NCBI RefSeq assembly: GCF_024022995.1
Contig: NZ_CP099582.1
Coordinates: 1,178,001-1,242,000, forward strand
From: Thermococcus aggregans
GTDB taxonomy: Archaea; Methanobacteriota_B; Thermococci; Thermococcales; Thermococcaceae
DNA: 64,000 bases
Direction of reading: 5' to 3'
Shown here: piece by piece, positions 50,328-58,812 of the stretch
Layout: each line of letters starts with the position of its first letter
Numbering within the stretch: position 1 is the stretch's first letter
Position numbers and translations under genes: made by a program
Notes under the pieces: generated by a model
The model's input: the letters and a program-made list of their open reading frames with translations, nothing else
Told to the model about the DNA's origin: nothing
The model's database searches: none

Positions 50328-51086
50328 TTATTCAAACCTCAGTGATACATCTCCGTAGAGAACTTTTTCTTTTCTGCCATCTTCGAGTTCAAGGATCAAT
50401 GCGCCAAGTTCATCAATATCTACAGCTTTTCCTCGAATTTCTCCTTCTTCTCTTATCACTCTAACTTCCCTATTTAGAATGGCTTTCTCTTTCCACTTTT
50501 GAAGTATCTTTTCATCTTTTCCGTGGAGAAATTCCTTGTACCAATATTCCAATCTCTCTACAAGGATTTTAAAGACATCCTCTATTGGGATTTCAACTCC
50601 CAAAACCTTGCTTATTGAGGTGGAAGTACTTAAAAGTTCCTCTGGAATTGGGTTATTAACGTTTATTCCTATGCCTAAAATTACGTAGTAAACTTCTCTT
50701 TCAGAAAAGCTACCCTCTGCTAAGATTCCGCATATCTTTTTTTCATTTACAAGGACGTCGTTGGGCCATTTTATTTTTGCTGCTTCCACTCCAAATCGCT
50801 CTAGAGTTTCAACAACGGCTATTGCTCCAAGGAAAACTATTTTGACTATGTGTTCTGGGGTGGTTTTTGGTTTTAATATTACGCTCATCCATAGTCCGCC
50901 CTTAGGGGACATCCAAGTTCTGAACTTTCGGCCGTAGCCTCTTTTTTGGACATCGGCTGTTATTATTGTTCCCTCGTCTTCGTGGGGAGCTATTTTTTTG
51001 GCGTATTCGTTTGTTGACTCTATTTCTTGAAAATATATCACTTTCCTTCCAATGCTCTTAGTATTAAGTCCAAGCACTTCCTCCAC
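50328..51086 (-). CDS. birA: Biotin-protein ligase (no HTH domain)
   Basis: 252 residues, mono-functional ligase. Adenylate loop KRGYGRKFRTWMSPKGGLWMSVIL is the GRGRx-type signature; ESTNEYAKK near the start, KWPNDVLVNEKKICGIL with catalytic lysine, and GIGINVNN are conserved. The N-terminal regulatory HTH of E. coli BirA is missing, so no biotin repressor function is expected from this protein. It starts at GTG 51086 or GTG 51077; the promoter TTAAATAA is close. Shares its short promoter region with the divergent fba gene. Confidence 0.9.
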   Translation of the reverse strand: MEEVLGLNTKSIGRKVIYFQEIESTNEYAKKIAPHEDEGTIITADVQKRGYGRKFRTWMSPKGGLWMSVILKPKTTPEHIVKIVFLGAIAVVETLERFGVEAAKIKWPNDVLVNEKKICGILAEGSFSEREVYYVILGIGINVNNPIPEELLSTSTSISKVLGVEIPIEDVFKILVERLEYWYKEFLHGKDEKILQKWKEKAILNREVRVIREEGEIRGKAVDIDELGALILELEDGRKEKVLYGDVSLRFE

Positions 51087-51153
51087 CGTAGTATATCTTG
51101 GGCTTTTGAGATTATTTAATTAACGATAGGTTTAAATCCTGCTTTTCATAGTG

Positions 51154-51170
51154 TATCACCAGAGGTGAAT
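51154..51170 (+). promoter_or_regulatory. TGM-like site over the fba transcription start
   Basis: TATCAC-CAGAG-GTGAAT agrees with TATCAC-N5-GTGATA except in the last two bases. It lies about 20 bases downstream of the TATA box (TTTAAATC, 51131-51138) and includes the start of the RBS GAGGTGA. Downstream TGMs mark genes repressed by TrmBL1 in the absence of sugar. Because RBS bases are shared, the right half may be partly fortuitous. Confidence 0.55.
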
Positions 51171-51173
51171 GGT

Positions 51174-52022
51174 ATGGAAGCGTACAACAACATTGGGATT
51201 AAAAGAAGACTTAGAAGGTTTTTTAGGAGAAATGGGAGGGCTTTGATTTTTGCAATGGATCACGGGTTTGAACATGGGCCAACAGATTTTGAAGAAAACT
51301 GGGAGCACATTAAGCCTGGAATCATAATCCGAAAGGTTGTTAGAGCTGGCGTAGATGGCGTAATGATGCTTCCAGGGATAGCGAGAATAGCAGGTGAAGA
51401 GCTCATCGGTAAGGATGTAGGCTTGATGGTAAAGCTTACCAGCAAAACAGGGCTTAGACCGAAAGAAGAATGGCTTATGCAGGATCAGCTCGGCTTTGTT
51501 GAAGATGCTATTAAACTGGGCGCTGATGCCGTAGCGGCAACTGTTTACTGGGGAAGCCCATATGAGGGTGCAATGATGAGACAATTCGCAGAAATAGCAA
51601 GCTATGCCCACGATTTGGGATATCCAGTTGTTCAGTTTGCCTATCCAAGGGGACCATACATTAATGAAAAATACGGCAAGAAGGAGGATTACAGGGTAGT
51701 TATGTATGGTGCAAGAGCTGCAGCCGAGATGGGAGCGGATATGATCAAAACCTATTGGACGGGGTCAAGAGAAACATTTGCCAAAGTTGTTGACGCCGCA
51801 TCTGGTGTTCCGGTTCTCTTGAGTGGAGGCGCAAAGACAGACAATCCCGTGGACTTCTTAAAGCTCGTCTGGGAAGTCATTGAAGCTGGAGGAAGCGGAG
51901 CAGTTGTTGGGAGAAATATATTCCAGAGAGAAAACCCAGAACCAATGATCAAGGCGCTTCTGAGGGTAATCCACAGAAACGAAGACCCAGAAGAAGCCGC
52001 AAAGGCTGAAGGATTAATCTGA
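51174..52022 (+). CDS. fba: Fructose-bisphosphate aldolase, archaeal class I (DhnA type)
   Basis: 282 residues from ATG 51174 ([13 protein letters not shown]); GTG 51165 falls in the RBS. Schiff-base enzyme of the archaeal FBA family: [56 protein letters not shown] (the Schiff-base lysine is in IKTYW) and [27 protein letters not shown]. Serves glycolysis and gluconeogenesis. Divergent from birA. T-rich sequence (52021-52042) after the stop. Confidence 0.95.
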   Translation: MEAYNNIGIKRRLRRFFRRNGRALIFAMDHGFEHGPTDFEENWEHIKPGIIIRKVVRAGVDGVMMLPGIARIAGEELIGKDVGLMVKLTSKTGLRPKEEWLMQDQLGFVEDAIKLGADAVAATVYWGSPYEGAMMRQFAEIASYAHDLGYPVVQFAYPRGPYINEKYGKKEDYRVVMYGARAAAEMGADMIKTYWTGSRETFAKVVDAASGVPVLLSGGAKTDNPVDFLKLVWEVIEAGGSGAVVGRNIFQRENPEPMIKALLRVIHRNEDPEEAAKAEGLI

Positions 52023-52454
52023 CTTTTCTTAACTCTTTATTTTGGAAATACTGACAGGATAAGCAGTAGAGCGCTACACTTAAGTTGTCGACCATATTTC
52101 AGAAAACCATTATTTACTTTGAGTAATTTCAGTCTTAAAACTCTTTTCGCCAGAAAAGAAAATCAGGACAGCAAGAATATACCGAAGAGAGATCTCGGCT
52201 ACAAACAAGTCGTAAAAATCTGGAATCGATCACACAACAATCCTTCCTGCTTGTCTTGGAATCTTACGAAAATCAACTTTTTCTGATTGATAAGGCAAAA
52301 GGGGTATAAGTCTGCTTTTAAGAGTCTGGAGCTGGGTTTTATTCATGGGACTTTTGGGTTGGGGGGCATTGGAGCAAAATTATCGGTAGAGTTTTTAAGG
52401 CAGAACAAGGGCTGTAACCCATACCGCGGAAAAGAAAACAGAAACTAAACTGAG
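52023..52454. other. Gene-free spacer before the transposase remnant
   Basis: About 430 bases between fba and the recognisable transposase frames. Short open stretches exist (for example QQSFLLVLESYENQLF near 52235) but none has a start, RBS or known family. The sequence may contain more debris of the insertion element. Nothing else is seen. Confidence 0.3.
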
Positions 52455-53330
52455 CCAAGTACGAACAGTTAAGAAATCTCCCGAACAAACAAGTATTCAA
52501 AACACTCAAAAACGCAATTTACACCCTACCAGAACCCTACACAGTCCACAAAGGCGGAAGAGGCCGACCAGCCTACAACCCAAAAGCCATAACAGTCCTA
52601 ATACTCTGGCAATTCTACATAAACAAAAGCGACAGAAACTACCAGAACTACCTCAAATCAACCGACTGGATCAAAAAAAGAACTAAACCTAACCAAAATT
52701 CCCGACAGACAGACTCTAGACAGATACAGGAAGAAAACAACACCAGAATACCTAGCAAACCTCAACAAACTGATCCTAAAGCAAATTAACTCCAGAAAAC
52801 TGGCGATTGACTCCACGGGCTTGAAGGTTTCTAGAAGACTGCCAGCATGCTCCGTAAAAAGGCGGCCGGGGATTTTTAAAACTGCATGTTCTTTACGATT
52901 TAGAATCTAAAACTGTAGTTTCACTGCGCGTGACTGAAGGTTTTCGGTATGATTCGTCGGTTTTCAGGAATTTGATCAGGGATGTTGGACAGTTGGAGTG
53001 TTTGCTGGTTGATTGTGGGGCATTTGGCTTGGCAGAATGAGGGGTTGGTTATTGAGAAGGGTGGTTTGCCGTTTATTAAGCTGGAGAGGAATGTTGGTAG
53101 GGGTTCTAGACCGAGGGGGTGTTCTGCTTGGAAGGATATGGTTAGGTTTCAGTTGGATCATCCGCGGAAGTTTCGGCGTGTTTGCAGGTCTAGGGTGTTG
53201 GTTAAGTCGTTTTTCAGTGTGTTTCAGTCTAAATTTCTGGATTTTGTTCGGTGTAGGTTGTCTGCTTCTATCTTCACTGAAATTTTTGGTAAAATAATTC
53301 TGTTAAACCTGATTCAGGATTCAGGTGATC
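52455..53330 (+). pseudogene. Wrecked DDE transposase (IS4/IS5-type remnant)
   Basis: At least four frames must be joined: KGGRGRPAYNPKAITVLIL and DRNYQNYLKSTDWIKK (52520-52680), a shift in the A7 run near 52680 to LTKIPDRQTLDRYRKK and LAIDSTGLKVSRR (52690-52840; the D of AIDSTG is a catalytic candidate), a shift near 52870 to LHVLYDLESKTVVSLRVT and CLLVDCGAFG (second D), a shift near 53030 to LAWQNEGLVIEKGGLPFIKL and then SFFSVFQSKFLDFVRCRLS with FTEIFGKIILLNLI. The catalytic order D...D...E is intact in outline but not translatable. Family assignment is tentative. No terminal inverted repeats or target duplications were found by eye. Confidence 0.75.
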
Positions 53331-53407
53331 AAAATGCAGAAAAACCTAATGCTCCAATGTCCATTGAACCAAAAACTTTTAAATTTGTCAGGAGATAAAA
53401 TCATGTA

Positions 53408-54115
53408 ATGAACATGAATACTGAAGAGATAGTAGAGATTGGAGTACGTCAGCAAGGATGGCGTTCGAGTCTTACAACCACCTTATTAGATAGCAAAATT
53501 GAAAAAATAAGTTTTTTTTTCAAAGACATTCTGGCATTTTCAACCCAATATGTACTAAACGCTCCCCCAAGGTGCATTTATGAGTTTTTAAATCAAGATG
53601 GAAATGTAATAGATTACCATGTAATTGAGGTATCGGAAAATATGAGTTTTGTAGTAACTTGGGAAAAATTAGAACATCTTACACCATATTTTGTTGAGGC
53701 AGGGTTTTACCCTCTCTACCCACCAGTAGTTGAGAAAGGCATCACAAAGTGGTTATTAGCAACCAGACCTTCACTAACATCTTTTTCCAAATTATTTGAG
53801 TTATTAGAAAAAGCAAATGTTAATATTGTATATATTAATAGAATGGAAATTCAAGAAGCAAAAAAAGAAATACTCACCTATGTTTGCAAAGCTAATATTT
53901 TCATAGATTTACCCATATTATCAGAAATTGAAGAAAAAATTTTAAAGAAATGCTTGGATGAGGGGTACTATGAGTTCCCAAGAAAAAAGAGTCTCCGTGA
54001 TATATCAAAAGCCTTGAATATGTCTCCTTCAACTTTTAGCTATACATTAAGAAAAGCTGAAAAAAAAATTATTAGTTGGGTTCTTAATTCCAAATTCTAT
54101 AAAAAACAGCCTTAA
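53408..54115 (+). CDS. Bat-type HTH transcriptional regulator
   Basis: 235 residues. The C-terminal 60 residues are an HTH_10 (bacterio-opsin-activator type) domain: LSEIEEKILKKCLDEGYYEFPRKKSLRDISKALNMSPSTFSYTLRKAEKKI. The N-terminal 150 residues form an alpha/beta sensor-like region without transmembrane segments. TATA CTTTTAAATT (about 53376-53385) predicts a start near ATG 53408, so the mRNA may be leaderless. The gene heads the AT-rich catabolic island and is the natural candidate to bind the two repeated 47-bp elements. Confidence 0.8.
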   Translation: MNMNTEEIVEIGVRQQGWRSSLTTTLLDSKIEKISFFFKDILAFSTQYVLNAPPRCIYEFLNQDGNVIDYHVIEVSENMSFVVTWEKLEHLTPYFVEAGFYPLYPPVVEKGITKWLLATRPSLTSFSKLFELLEKANVNIVYINRMEIQEAKKEILTYVCKANIFIDLPILSEIEEKILKKCLDEGYYEFPRKKSLRDISKALNMSPSTFSYTLRKAEKKIISWVLNSKFYKKQP

Positions 54116-54331
54116 TTCTTTAAACTTTTAGGAATCGATTATTGTCCTAGACATTTAGGAATATACATTTACCCTATACCTTGATATTGTTTTTTGTTAT
54201 TAAGCGAATCCACAAAGTTCAAGCGAAAATTAGGGTATTTTCTCTATATTTTTAAAGATGAGATTACTAAAGCCAACTTTAAAATTCTTGAGGAATTGTT
54301 TTGTCCTTTAATAAGTTATGCCGCTCTAGAG
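54116..54331. other. AT-rich spacer upstream of the island's first operon
   Basis: About 215 bases between the regulator's stop and the 47-bp promoter element. Two T-rich runs after the stop (ATTCTTTAAACTTTTAGG; TTGTTTTTTGTTATT) may end the regulator transcript. A short stretch near 54265-54310 has a protein-like look but no support. No gene found. Confidence 0.3.
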
Positions 54332-54378
54332 ATTTATAAAGTTCTCATTGTATATTTTCAAATATAATTGCACATTTT
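54332..54378 (+). promoter_or_regulatory. 47-bp promoter/operator element, copy 1
   Basis: Starts with the TATA box ATTTATAAAG and continues with CATTGTATATTTTCAAATAT and a TGCACATTTT end. It matches 60087-60133 in 42 of 47 positions with no gaps, and all five differences are C/T transitions. The part after the TATA box includes TATTT-TC-AAATA (perfect five-base arms) over the expected transcription start, the place for a repressor. It drives the M29-like gene and the first symporter module. Confidence 0.65.
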
Positions 54379-54433
54379 AGACAATAAGAAAATAATTTAT
54401 TGAGGAGCATCATGGAATAGGGGTGGCCGCTGT

Positions 54434-55414
54434 ATGACCAAATGTGAAATAGAGGGTGCACGTATATTAGTTAATACTTGTGGATGTGTGAAGCCGGGGG
54501 AGAATGTAGTAGTAATTACAGACACGAATAAGATTTCTATCGCAGAATACATTGTCATTGCAGCTCAAGAAAAAAATGCAGAAACTGTGCTTATTATCAT
54601 GTCTCCTCGAGAAACACATGGAGAAGAGCCCCCTAAAACTGTAGTTGGTGCCGTGAAAGAGGCAGATGTAGTATTTGCAGTCACAACATTTTCACTTTTT
54701 CACACCAAAGCACGCCAAGAAGCATGTAAAAATGGAGCTCGTTGGATAAACCTACCAGACTTTCGTAGAGAAATGCTTTGTAGCGGGGGTTTATATGTAG
54801 ACTTTTTATCTCAGAGGGAATTAGTTGATAAATTAGCTTCAATTCTTTTAAATGGTTCGCAAGTTAAAGTTATCACAGAAAGAGGTACTGATATTGAATT
54901 TTCTATAAAAGGTCGTTCTCCTATTCGAGAATATGGTATCTGTGATAAGCCAGGAATGGTTTCTTCTCCCCCCGATATTGAAGTTTGTATTGCGCCAGTA
55001 GAAGGTACAGCAAATGGGAAGATTGTTGTGGATGGAAGTATCGTTCTGCCTGAAATAGGACCTCTTTCTAAAGGTAAAGAAGTTATACTAACAGTTAAAG
55101 ATGGTTTTATCAGAGAAATTAATGGTGGAACTGAAGCTAGGAAGTTTAAAAAAGTGCTTGAAACAGCAAATGATCCTTCTGTATATAATATAGCAGAATT
55201 TGGAATAGGTCTTAATCCAATGTGTGAATTAAGTGGAAGTATGCTTGAAGATGAAGGGGTTTATGGAACTATCCACTTTGGTATAGGAGATAATCACACT
55301 ATGGGGGGAATTACAAAAGCTCCCATGCACATTGACGTGGTAATTAAGGAGCCTACGGTAATTGTAGATGGTAAAATCATCATAGATCACGGAGAACATG
55401 TTTATGCAAAATGA
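54434..55414 (+). CDS. M29 aminopeptidase / NicX-like metalloprotein
   Basis: 326 residues resembling the family that unites M29 (thermophilic) aminopeptidases and NicX 2,5-dihydroxypyridine dioxygenases. Visible motifs: VKPGENVVVITDTNK at the N-terminus, RGTDIEFSIKGR, APVEGTANGKIVVDGSI, AEFGIGLNPMCEL and GTIHFGIGDNHTMGGITKAPMHIDVVI, the metal-ligand region (E, H, H, D). M29 enzymes are about 410 residues; this one is nearer to NicX in length. Activity could be exopeptidase or ring-cleaving; no ring hydroxylase is present. First gene of the island's first operon, followed by the symporter module. Confidence 0.7.
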   Translation: MTKCEIEGARILVNTCGCVKPGENVVVITDTNKISIAEYIVIAAQEKNAETVLIIMSPRETHGEEPPKTVVGAVKEADVVFAVTTFSLFHTKARQEACKNGARWINLPDFRREMLCSGGLYVDFLSQRELVDKLASILLNGSQVKVITERGTDIEFSIKGRSPIREYGICDKPGMVSSPPDIEVCIAPVEGTANGKIVVDGSIVLPEIGPLSKGKEVILTVKDGFIREINGGTEARKFKKVLETANDPSVYNIAEFGIGLNPMCELSGSMLEDEGVYGTIHFGIGDNHTMGGITKAPMHIDVVIKEPTVIVDGKIIIDHGEHVYAK

Positions 55415-55546
55415 TGATGGGGGTGATAAACAAATGAGATAAAACATATTATCTATCCTAGAGAAGGAATATAGAATTTATGTTAGTGGATAAGTTGAAT
55501 ATTTCGTTATTCTAAGTAAACTAAATTAATTGAGGGGGAATTAAAA

Positions 55547-55666
55547 ATGGAGGGATATGTCTTAACAGGTTGGTTGATGTTAGTTTTCATTCCACTAGCA
55601 AGTTTGGGATACATGACATGGTGGAGTTACAATATTCTAAAGAAAGAAGAAGGTGAAGAAGGATGA
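55547..55666 (+). CDS. Small symporter-associated membrane protein 1
   Basis: 39 residues: one transmembrane helix (GWLMLVFIPLASLGYMTWW) followed by a charged tail (LKKEEGEEG). RBS GAGGGGG at 55532-55538. Its TGA overlaps the ATG of the SSS symporter (ATGA, 55663-55666), so translation is coupled. A similar ORF (60341-60448) stands before the second symporter in the same arrangement, which strongly supports that both are real and act as accessory subunits. Confidence 0.75.
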   Translation: MEGYVLTGWLMLVFIPLASLGYMTWWSYNILKKEEGEEG

Positions 55667-57156
55667 TAGAAGAAGCGATATTCATAGGATACTTGATTCT
55701 TTTACTTATAGTTGGTTGGTTAGGAACTAAATACACGAAAACTGTTGAAGATTTCTATGTTGCTGGCAGAAAAATGGGAGCGTGGGTTATGGCATTTACT
55801 CATGAAGCAAGTGCTATGAGTGGTTGGGTATTCCTAGGAGCTGCTGGGATGTGTTATGCAATGGGCTACACTGGACTATGGAATGTACCGGGAGTTGTCA
55901 TTGGTACTGTCATGGTTTTTGTGCTTTGTGCTATCCCTACTTGGAGACTAGGGAAATTATTAGGAGCCATAACTTTAACAGATGTTTTAAAGGCTAGATA
56001 TTATGATGATGAAAACCGCCTATCTACTGTTGTAAGTGCAGTGATTCTTTTGGGCTCATGGTTGTATGTACTAGCTCAATTAGTAGCCTCAGGTAAGACA
56101 TTAGAATTCTTTTTTGGTTGGAAATATGCATATGGAGTTATTTTAGCAGGGTTAATAATTACATTATACACAATGGCAAGTGGATTGTTTGCTGTAGCAT
56201 GGACAGACTTCATTCAAGGAGCAATAATGTTACTTGGATTAACACTTGCAGTAATTGCTGGGATTAAGGAGGTTGGGGGTATTACCCCAACGTTTCACGC
56301 CTTACATTCAATTGATCCTAGTTTAGTACAGCTTGCTCCCACTATGGCAGTACTTGCGTTTGGAATAAGTTTTCTACTAGGAGAGGGGACTGTGTCCTAT
56401 CTCGGACAACCCCATCTTTACCCAAGGTATCTTGCATCCAAGTCTCCAAAAACTATTGCAAGAGCAGGATTAATAGCAACAGTTGTAATCATTATTTTTA
56501 TGATAGGAGCAGCTTTGGGGGGTTTTGCTGGTAAGGTACTATGGCCTGATCCGTCAGTATTTCCAAGAGGAGATCCGGAGTACGTACTGTTACAGTTGTT
56601 TAGATACGTATACCCACCAGTTATTGCTGCTCTCTTCACAACTGCAGTTTTAGCAGGAGCCATGTCAACAGCAGACTCCTGGCTTCTCGTAGCAGCTAGT
56701 ACAGTAGCTTGGGATATTTACACAAGGATATTAGGTAAAGAAGTTGACCAAGAAAAACATGTTCAACTTTCTAGAATTGTCGTTCTAATTATAGGAATTA
56801 CAACAATACTAATTGCTCTAAAACCTAGCTCTGTATTATGGCTTGTTGCTTATGCATGGGGAACATTTGCTCAATTAGGAGTTATTATAGTAGGCGGGTA
56901 CTACTGGAAGAGAGGCACCCAAAAGGGTGCTATATGGGGATTAATAGCAGGAGTTGTCACTAATATTGTTTGGTATCATACACTGAGGGATTTAGCTCAT
57001 CCTGCACCCATAGGAATGGCTGTAGGTTCTATAGTTTATATCATTGTTAGTTTGCTAGATAAAGAACCTCCAAAGAAAGCACAGGATTTAGTAGTCTACG
57101 CTAGGACGGGTAAACTTCCTGAAGACTCCGAGTGGAAGCAATTACAAGCTTCATGA
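55663..57156 (+). CDS. Sodium:solute symporter (SSS family) 1
   Basis: 497 residues, about 13 helices, LeuT-fold SSS transporter (PutP/PanF group). Family motifs: EDFYVAGRKMGAWVMAFTHEASAMSGW, LVASGKTLEFFFGWKYAYGV, MASGLFAVAWTDFIQG, YLGQPHLYPRYLA and FTTAVLAGAMSTADSWLLVAAS, whose S/T residues include the Na2-site signature. The cytosolic tail (DLVVYARTGKLPEDSEWK) is identical to that of the second copy. Adjacent enzymes suggest an amino-acid-like or organic-acid substrate. Shares several exact blocks with 60445-61947 (see repeats). Confidence 0.88.
   Translation: MIEEAIFIGYLILLLIVGWLGTKYTKTVEDFYVAGRKMGAWVMAFTHEASAMSGWVFLGAAGMCYAMGYTGLWNVPGVVIGTVMVFVLCAIPTWRLGKLLGAITLTDVLKARYYDDENRLSTVVSAVILLGSWLYVLAQLVASGKTLEFFFGWKYAYGVILAGLIITLYTMASGLFAVAWTDFIQGAIMLLGLTLAVIAGIKEVGGITPTFHALHSIDPSLVQLAPTMAVLAFGISFLLGEGTVSYLGQPHLYPRYLASKSPKTIARAGLIATVVIIIFMIGAALGGFAGKVLWPDPSVFPRGDPEYVLLQLFRYVYPPVIAALFTTAVLAGAMSTADSWLLVAASTVAWDIYTRILGKEVDQEKHVQLSRIVVLIIGITTILIALKPSSVLWLVAYAWGTFAQLGVIIVGGYYWKRGTQKGAIWGLIAGVVTNIVWYHTLRDLAHPAPIGMAVGSIVYIIVSLLDKEPPKKAQDLVVYARTGKLPEDSEWKQLQAS
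56530..56608 (+). repeat. Exact 79-bp block shared with 61315-61393
   Basis: Inside the symporter genes, GGTAAG...GATACG is identical over 79 bases to the second copy. The bases on both sides differ. Synonymous sites within the block show no change, unlike the rest of the two genes, so recent conversion is likely. Confidence 0.85.
56626..56694 (+). repeat. Exact 69-bp block shared with 61411-61479
   Basis: GCTGCTCTC...GTAGCA, identical over 69 bases, coding for AALFTTAVLAGAMSTADSWLLVA in both symporters. Separated from the 79-bp block by only 17 diverged bases in each copy. Confidence 0.85.
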
Positions 57157-57169
57157 ATTTTTAAATTTT
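57047..57169 (+). repeat. Exact 123-bp block shared with 61838-61960
   Basis: Covers the last 36 codons, the stop and 13 bases of 3' flank (TTTTTAAATTTT). Identity ends four bases before the flanks diverge. Because it extends past the stop codon, it reflects DNA exchange and not protein constraint. Confidence 0.85.
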
Positions 57170-57180
57170 ATTTTTTTAAT
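57157..57180 (+). terminator. T-rich transcript end of symporter 1
   Basis: TTTTTAAATTTTATTTTTTTAATTT immediately after the stop codon is a run of T's of the sort used for archaeal intrinsic termination. The second symporter has a similar but shorter run at 61947-61970. Confidence 0.45.
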
Positions 57181-57213
57181 TTCAACTGATGAAAGTGGTA
57201 AAAATCCAGTTAG

Positions 57214-57294
57214 TTGAATTTCTCAAGACCACACAAGAAGGAGATTGCCGAGGGTATTGAGAAACTAGCTAAACTTTATAAGGAAAAGGTTTGA
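57214..57294 (+). pseudogene. 3' remnant of an aminotransferase gene
   Basis: A frame without start reads LNFSRPHKKEIAEGIEKL-AKLYKEKV and ends at TGA 57294. It resembles the end of the aminotransferase at 62736-63947 (FSYPSEEEIVEGIKRLAKTCKEEG). Hence a second aminotransferase-like gene was probably present here and was lost by deletion. Confidence 0.55.
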
Positions 57295-57371
57295 AGGTAC
57301 ACAGTTTATTTTTTGCTTTGGCTCTGTACCTACTGGTAATAGCATTAATCGGGTGGGCAAGGGAAACTTGA
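57291..57371 (+). CDS. 26-residue membrane peptide
   Basis: TTG start overlapping the previous stop (TTGA): MKVHSLFFALALYLLVIAL followed by IGWARET, one hydrophobic helix with a short polar end. Tandem TTGA overlaps on both sides suggest a translationally coupled string. It is short and could be a chance frame; the next ORF overlapping in the same manner raises the odds. Confidence 0.4.
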   Translation: MKVHSLFFALALYLLVIALIGWARET

Positions 57372-57499
57372 GAAAAGAAGTAAGAGCAATTATAGGAGTG
57401 GTGGGTATTGCAGTTGCAACTTTAAATATAATTCCAGTAGCAATTGGGGCGGCAATTGTTATATGGTTAAAGCTCTTCAGAGGAAAGCTCAAAGTTTAA
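57368..57499 (+). CDS. 43-residue membrane peptide
   Basis: TTG 57368 overlaps the stop of the 26-residue ORF (TTGA). The product is basic-hydrophobic-basic: LRKEVRA, a long helix (IIGVVGIAVATLNIIPVAIGAAIVIW), then LKLFRGKLKV. This resembles small subunits that accompany NSS or SSS transporters. No transporter gene is left next to it, so it may be the residue of a lost module. Confidence 0.4.
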   Translation: MRKEVRAIIGVVGIAVATLNIIPVAIGAAIVIWLKLFRGKLKV

Positions 57500-57606
57500 G
57501 GGTTAGCTTCTCTTGCTTTTCCCTTTTTCACTAAATCCCCATAGTAGAAAAATAAAATCAGGTAAACATGTAGATATTACTAAATAAATGTTATGAGGTG
57601 ATAAAT

Positions 57607-58797
57607 TTGTTATTTAACCGGAAAAGGGCTTTAGAAATTATGGAGAAGTATGACTTAGACGTGCTTGTATCTACCACACCGGAAAACGTCCTTTATCTTA
57701 GCAACTACCAAAGTGTTAGCCACAAATTGTTAAAAGAAGTTCAGATATACGCAGTATTTCCACGTGATCTTGAACCGGTCTTGATAATACCAATGTCCGA
57801 CTTAGATCTCTATGCAGATAACCCCAGTTGGATAAAGGATGTGAGAACCTATGGCACGTTCTATATAGAGGAAGGAGAATCAACCGAACTTTCGAAATCG
57901 GAATTGAGACTTGCTAAACTCCAAAAGATAGCTAAACCAGGGTTAGATCCCTTTACAGTCTTAACAAATGTTTTATCAGAAAAAGGGCTGGACAAAAGCA
58001 ATATAGGATTAGACGAAATGGGCATAGACTACGTCACACAGTCTAAACTTAAGGCTATGTTACCAGAGGCTAATTTTAAGCCCGCTTATAACATACTTAG
58101 AGAAATCAGGATGATTAAAACAAAGGAGGAAATAGAATTATTACGCAAATCTGCTGAGATATCACAAAAAGCAGTAGAGAGGATGCTGGAGTCCGTAAAA
58201 GAAGGTGTAACTGAACGAGAGCTTGCCCAAGAACTTGAAGAAGTAATAGTTAGAAACGGTGCAAAACCCTTCCTCACAGTTCTAGGGTGTGGCACTAGAA
58301 GCGCTTTTCCCAACGCATTGCCAAGTGATTATAAAGTTAAAAAAGGTGATATAATCCGTTTTGATGGTGGATGTGAATACAAAGGGTACTACTCAGACAT
58401 AGCAAAAATAGCAGTATTGGAAAGGGCCAATGAAAAAGTCAAGAAGTACTTTAAGGCAATCGCTTTAGGAGTTGAAGAAGCAGCTAATGCTATAGAACCA
58501 GGGGTCAAGGCATCAGAAATATTCCAGATAGCAATGGAAGCAGTTAAAAAAGCAGGAATACCACATTATAGAAGGCATCATGTCGGACATGGTATTGGTG
58601 CAGAGTGCTATGATCCACCCATACTTAGGCCAAGTAATCAGACTGTTTTGGAACCAGACATGGTAATAAACATCGAGACACCGTACTATGAATTTGGTTT
58701 AGGCGGACTTCAAGTCGAAATAACTATTCGAGTGACACAGGATGGTTACGAATTGTTAACCCCTCAAACTTTTGATAATGATTTATTAATAATATGA
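57607..58797 (+). CDS. M24-family peptidase (Xaa-Pro dipeptidase-like)
   Basis: 396 residues from TTG 57607, four bases after GAGGTGAT; GTG 57598 lies in the RBS. Creatinase-type N-domain (1-130) and pita-bread C-domain with all five metal ligands: Asp in IIRFDGGCEYKGYYSDIAK (two), His in RRHHVGHGIG, Glu in NIETPYYEF and Glu in GLQVEITIRV. Could cleave X-Pro peptides or, as some M24 members do, C-N bonds in non-peptides (creatine-like). The threonine-synthase-like gene follows by 15 bases. Confidence 0.85.
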   Translation: MLFNRKRALEIMEKYDLDVLVSTTPENVLYLSNYQSVSHKLLKEVQIYAVFPRDLEPVLIIPMSDLDLYADNPSWIKDVRTYGTFYIEEGESTELSKSELRLAKLQKIAKPGLDPFTVLTNVLSEKGLDKSNIGLDEMGIDYVTQSKLKAMLPEANFKPAYNILREIRMIKTKEEIELLRKSAEISQKAVERMLESVKEGVTERELAQELEEVIVRNGAKPFLTVLGCGTRSAFPNALPSDYKVKKGDIIRFDGGCEYKGYYSDIAKIAVLERANEKVKKYFKAIALGVEEAANAIEPGVKASEIFQIAMEAVKKAGIPHYRRHHVGHGIGAECYDPPILRPSNQTVLEPDMVINIETPYYEFGLGGLQVEITIRVTQDGYELLTPQTFDNDLLII

Positions 58798-58812
58798 AAG
58801 AGATGATGTCAG

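Noticed and set aside
52976-53398. Three long overlapping ORFs in the GT-rich part of the transposase remnant
   Set aside because: They are open because of extreme composition. The longest frame (52982) carries a real piece of the transposase only from about 53030 on and is not a gene of its own.
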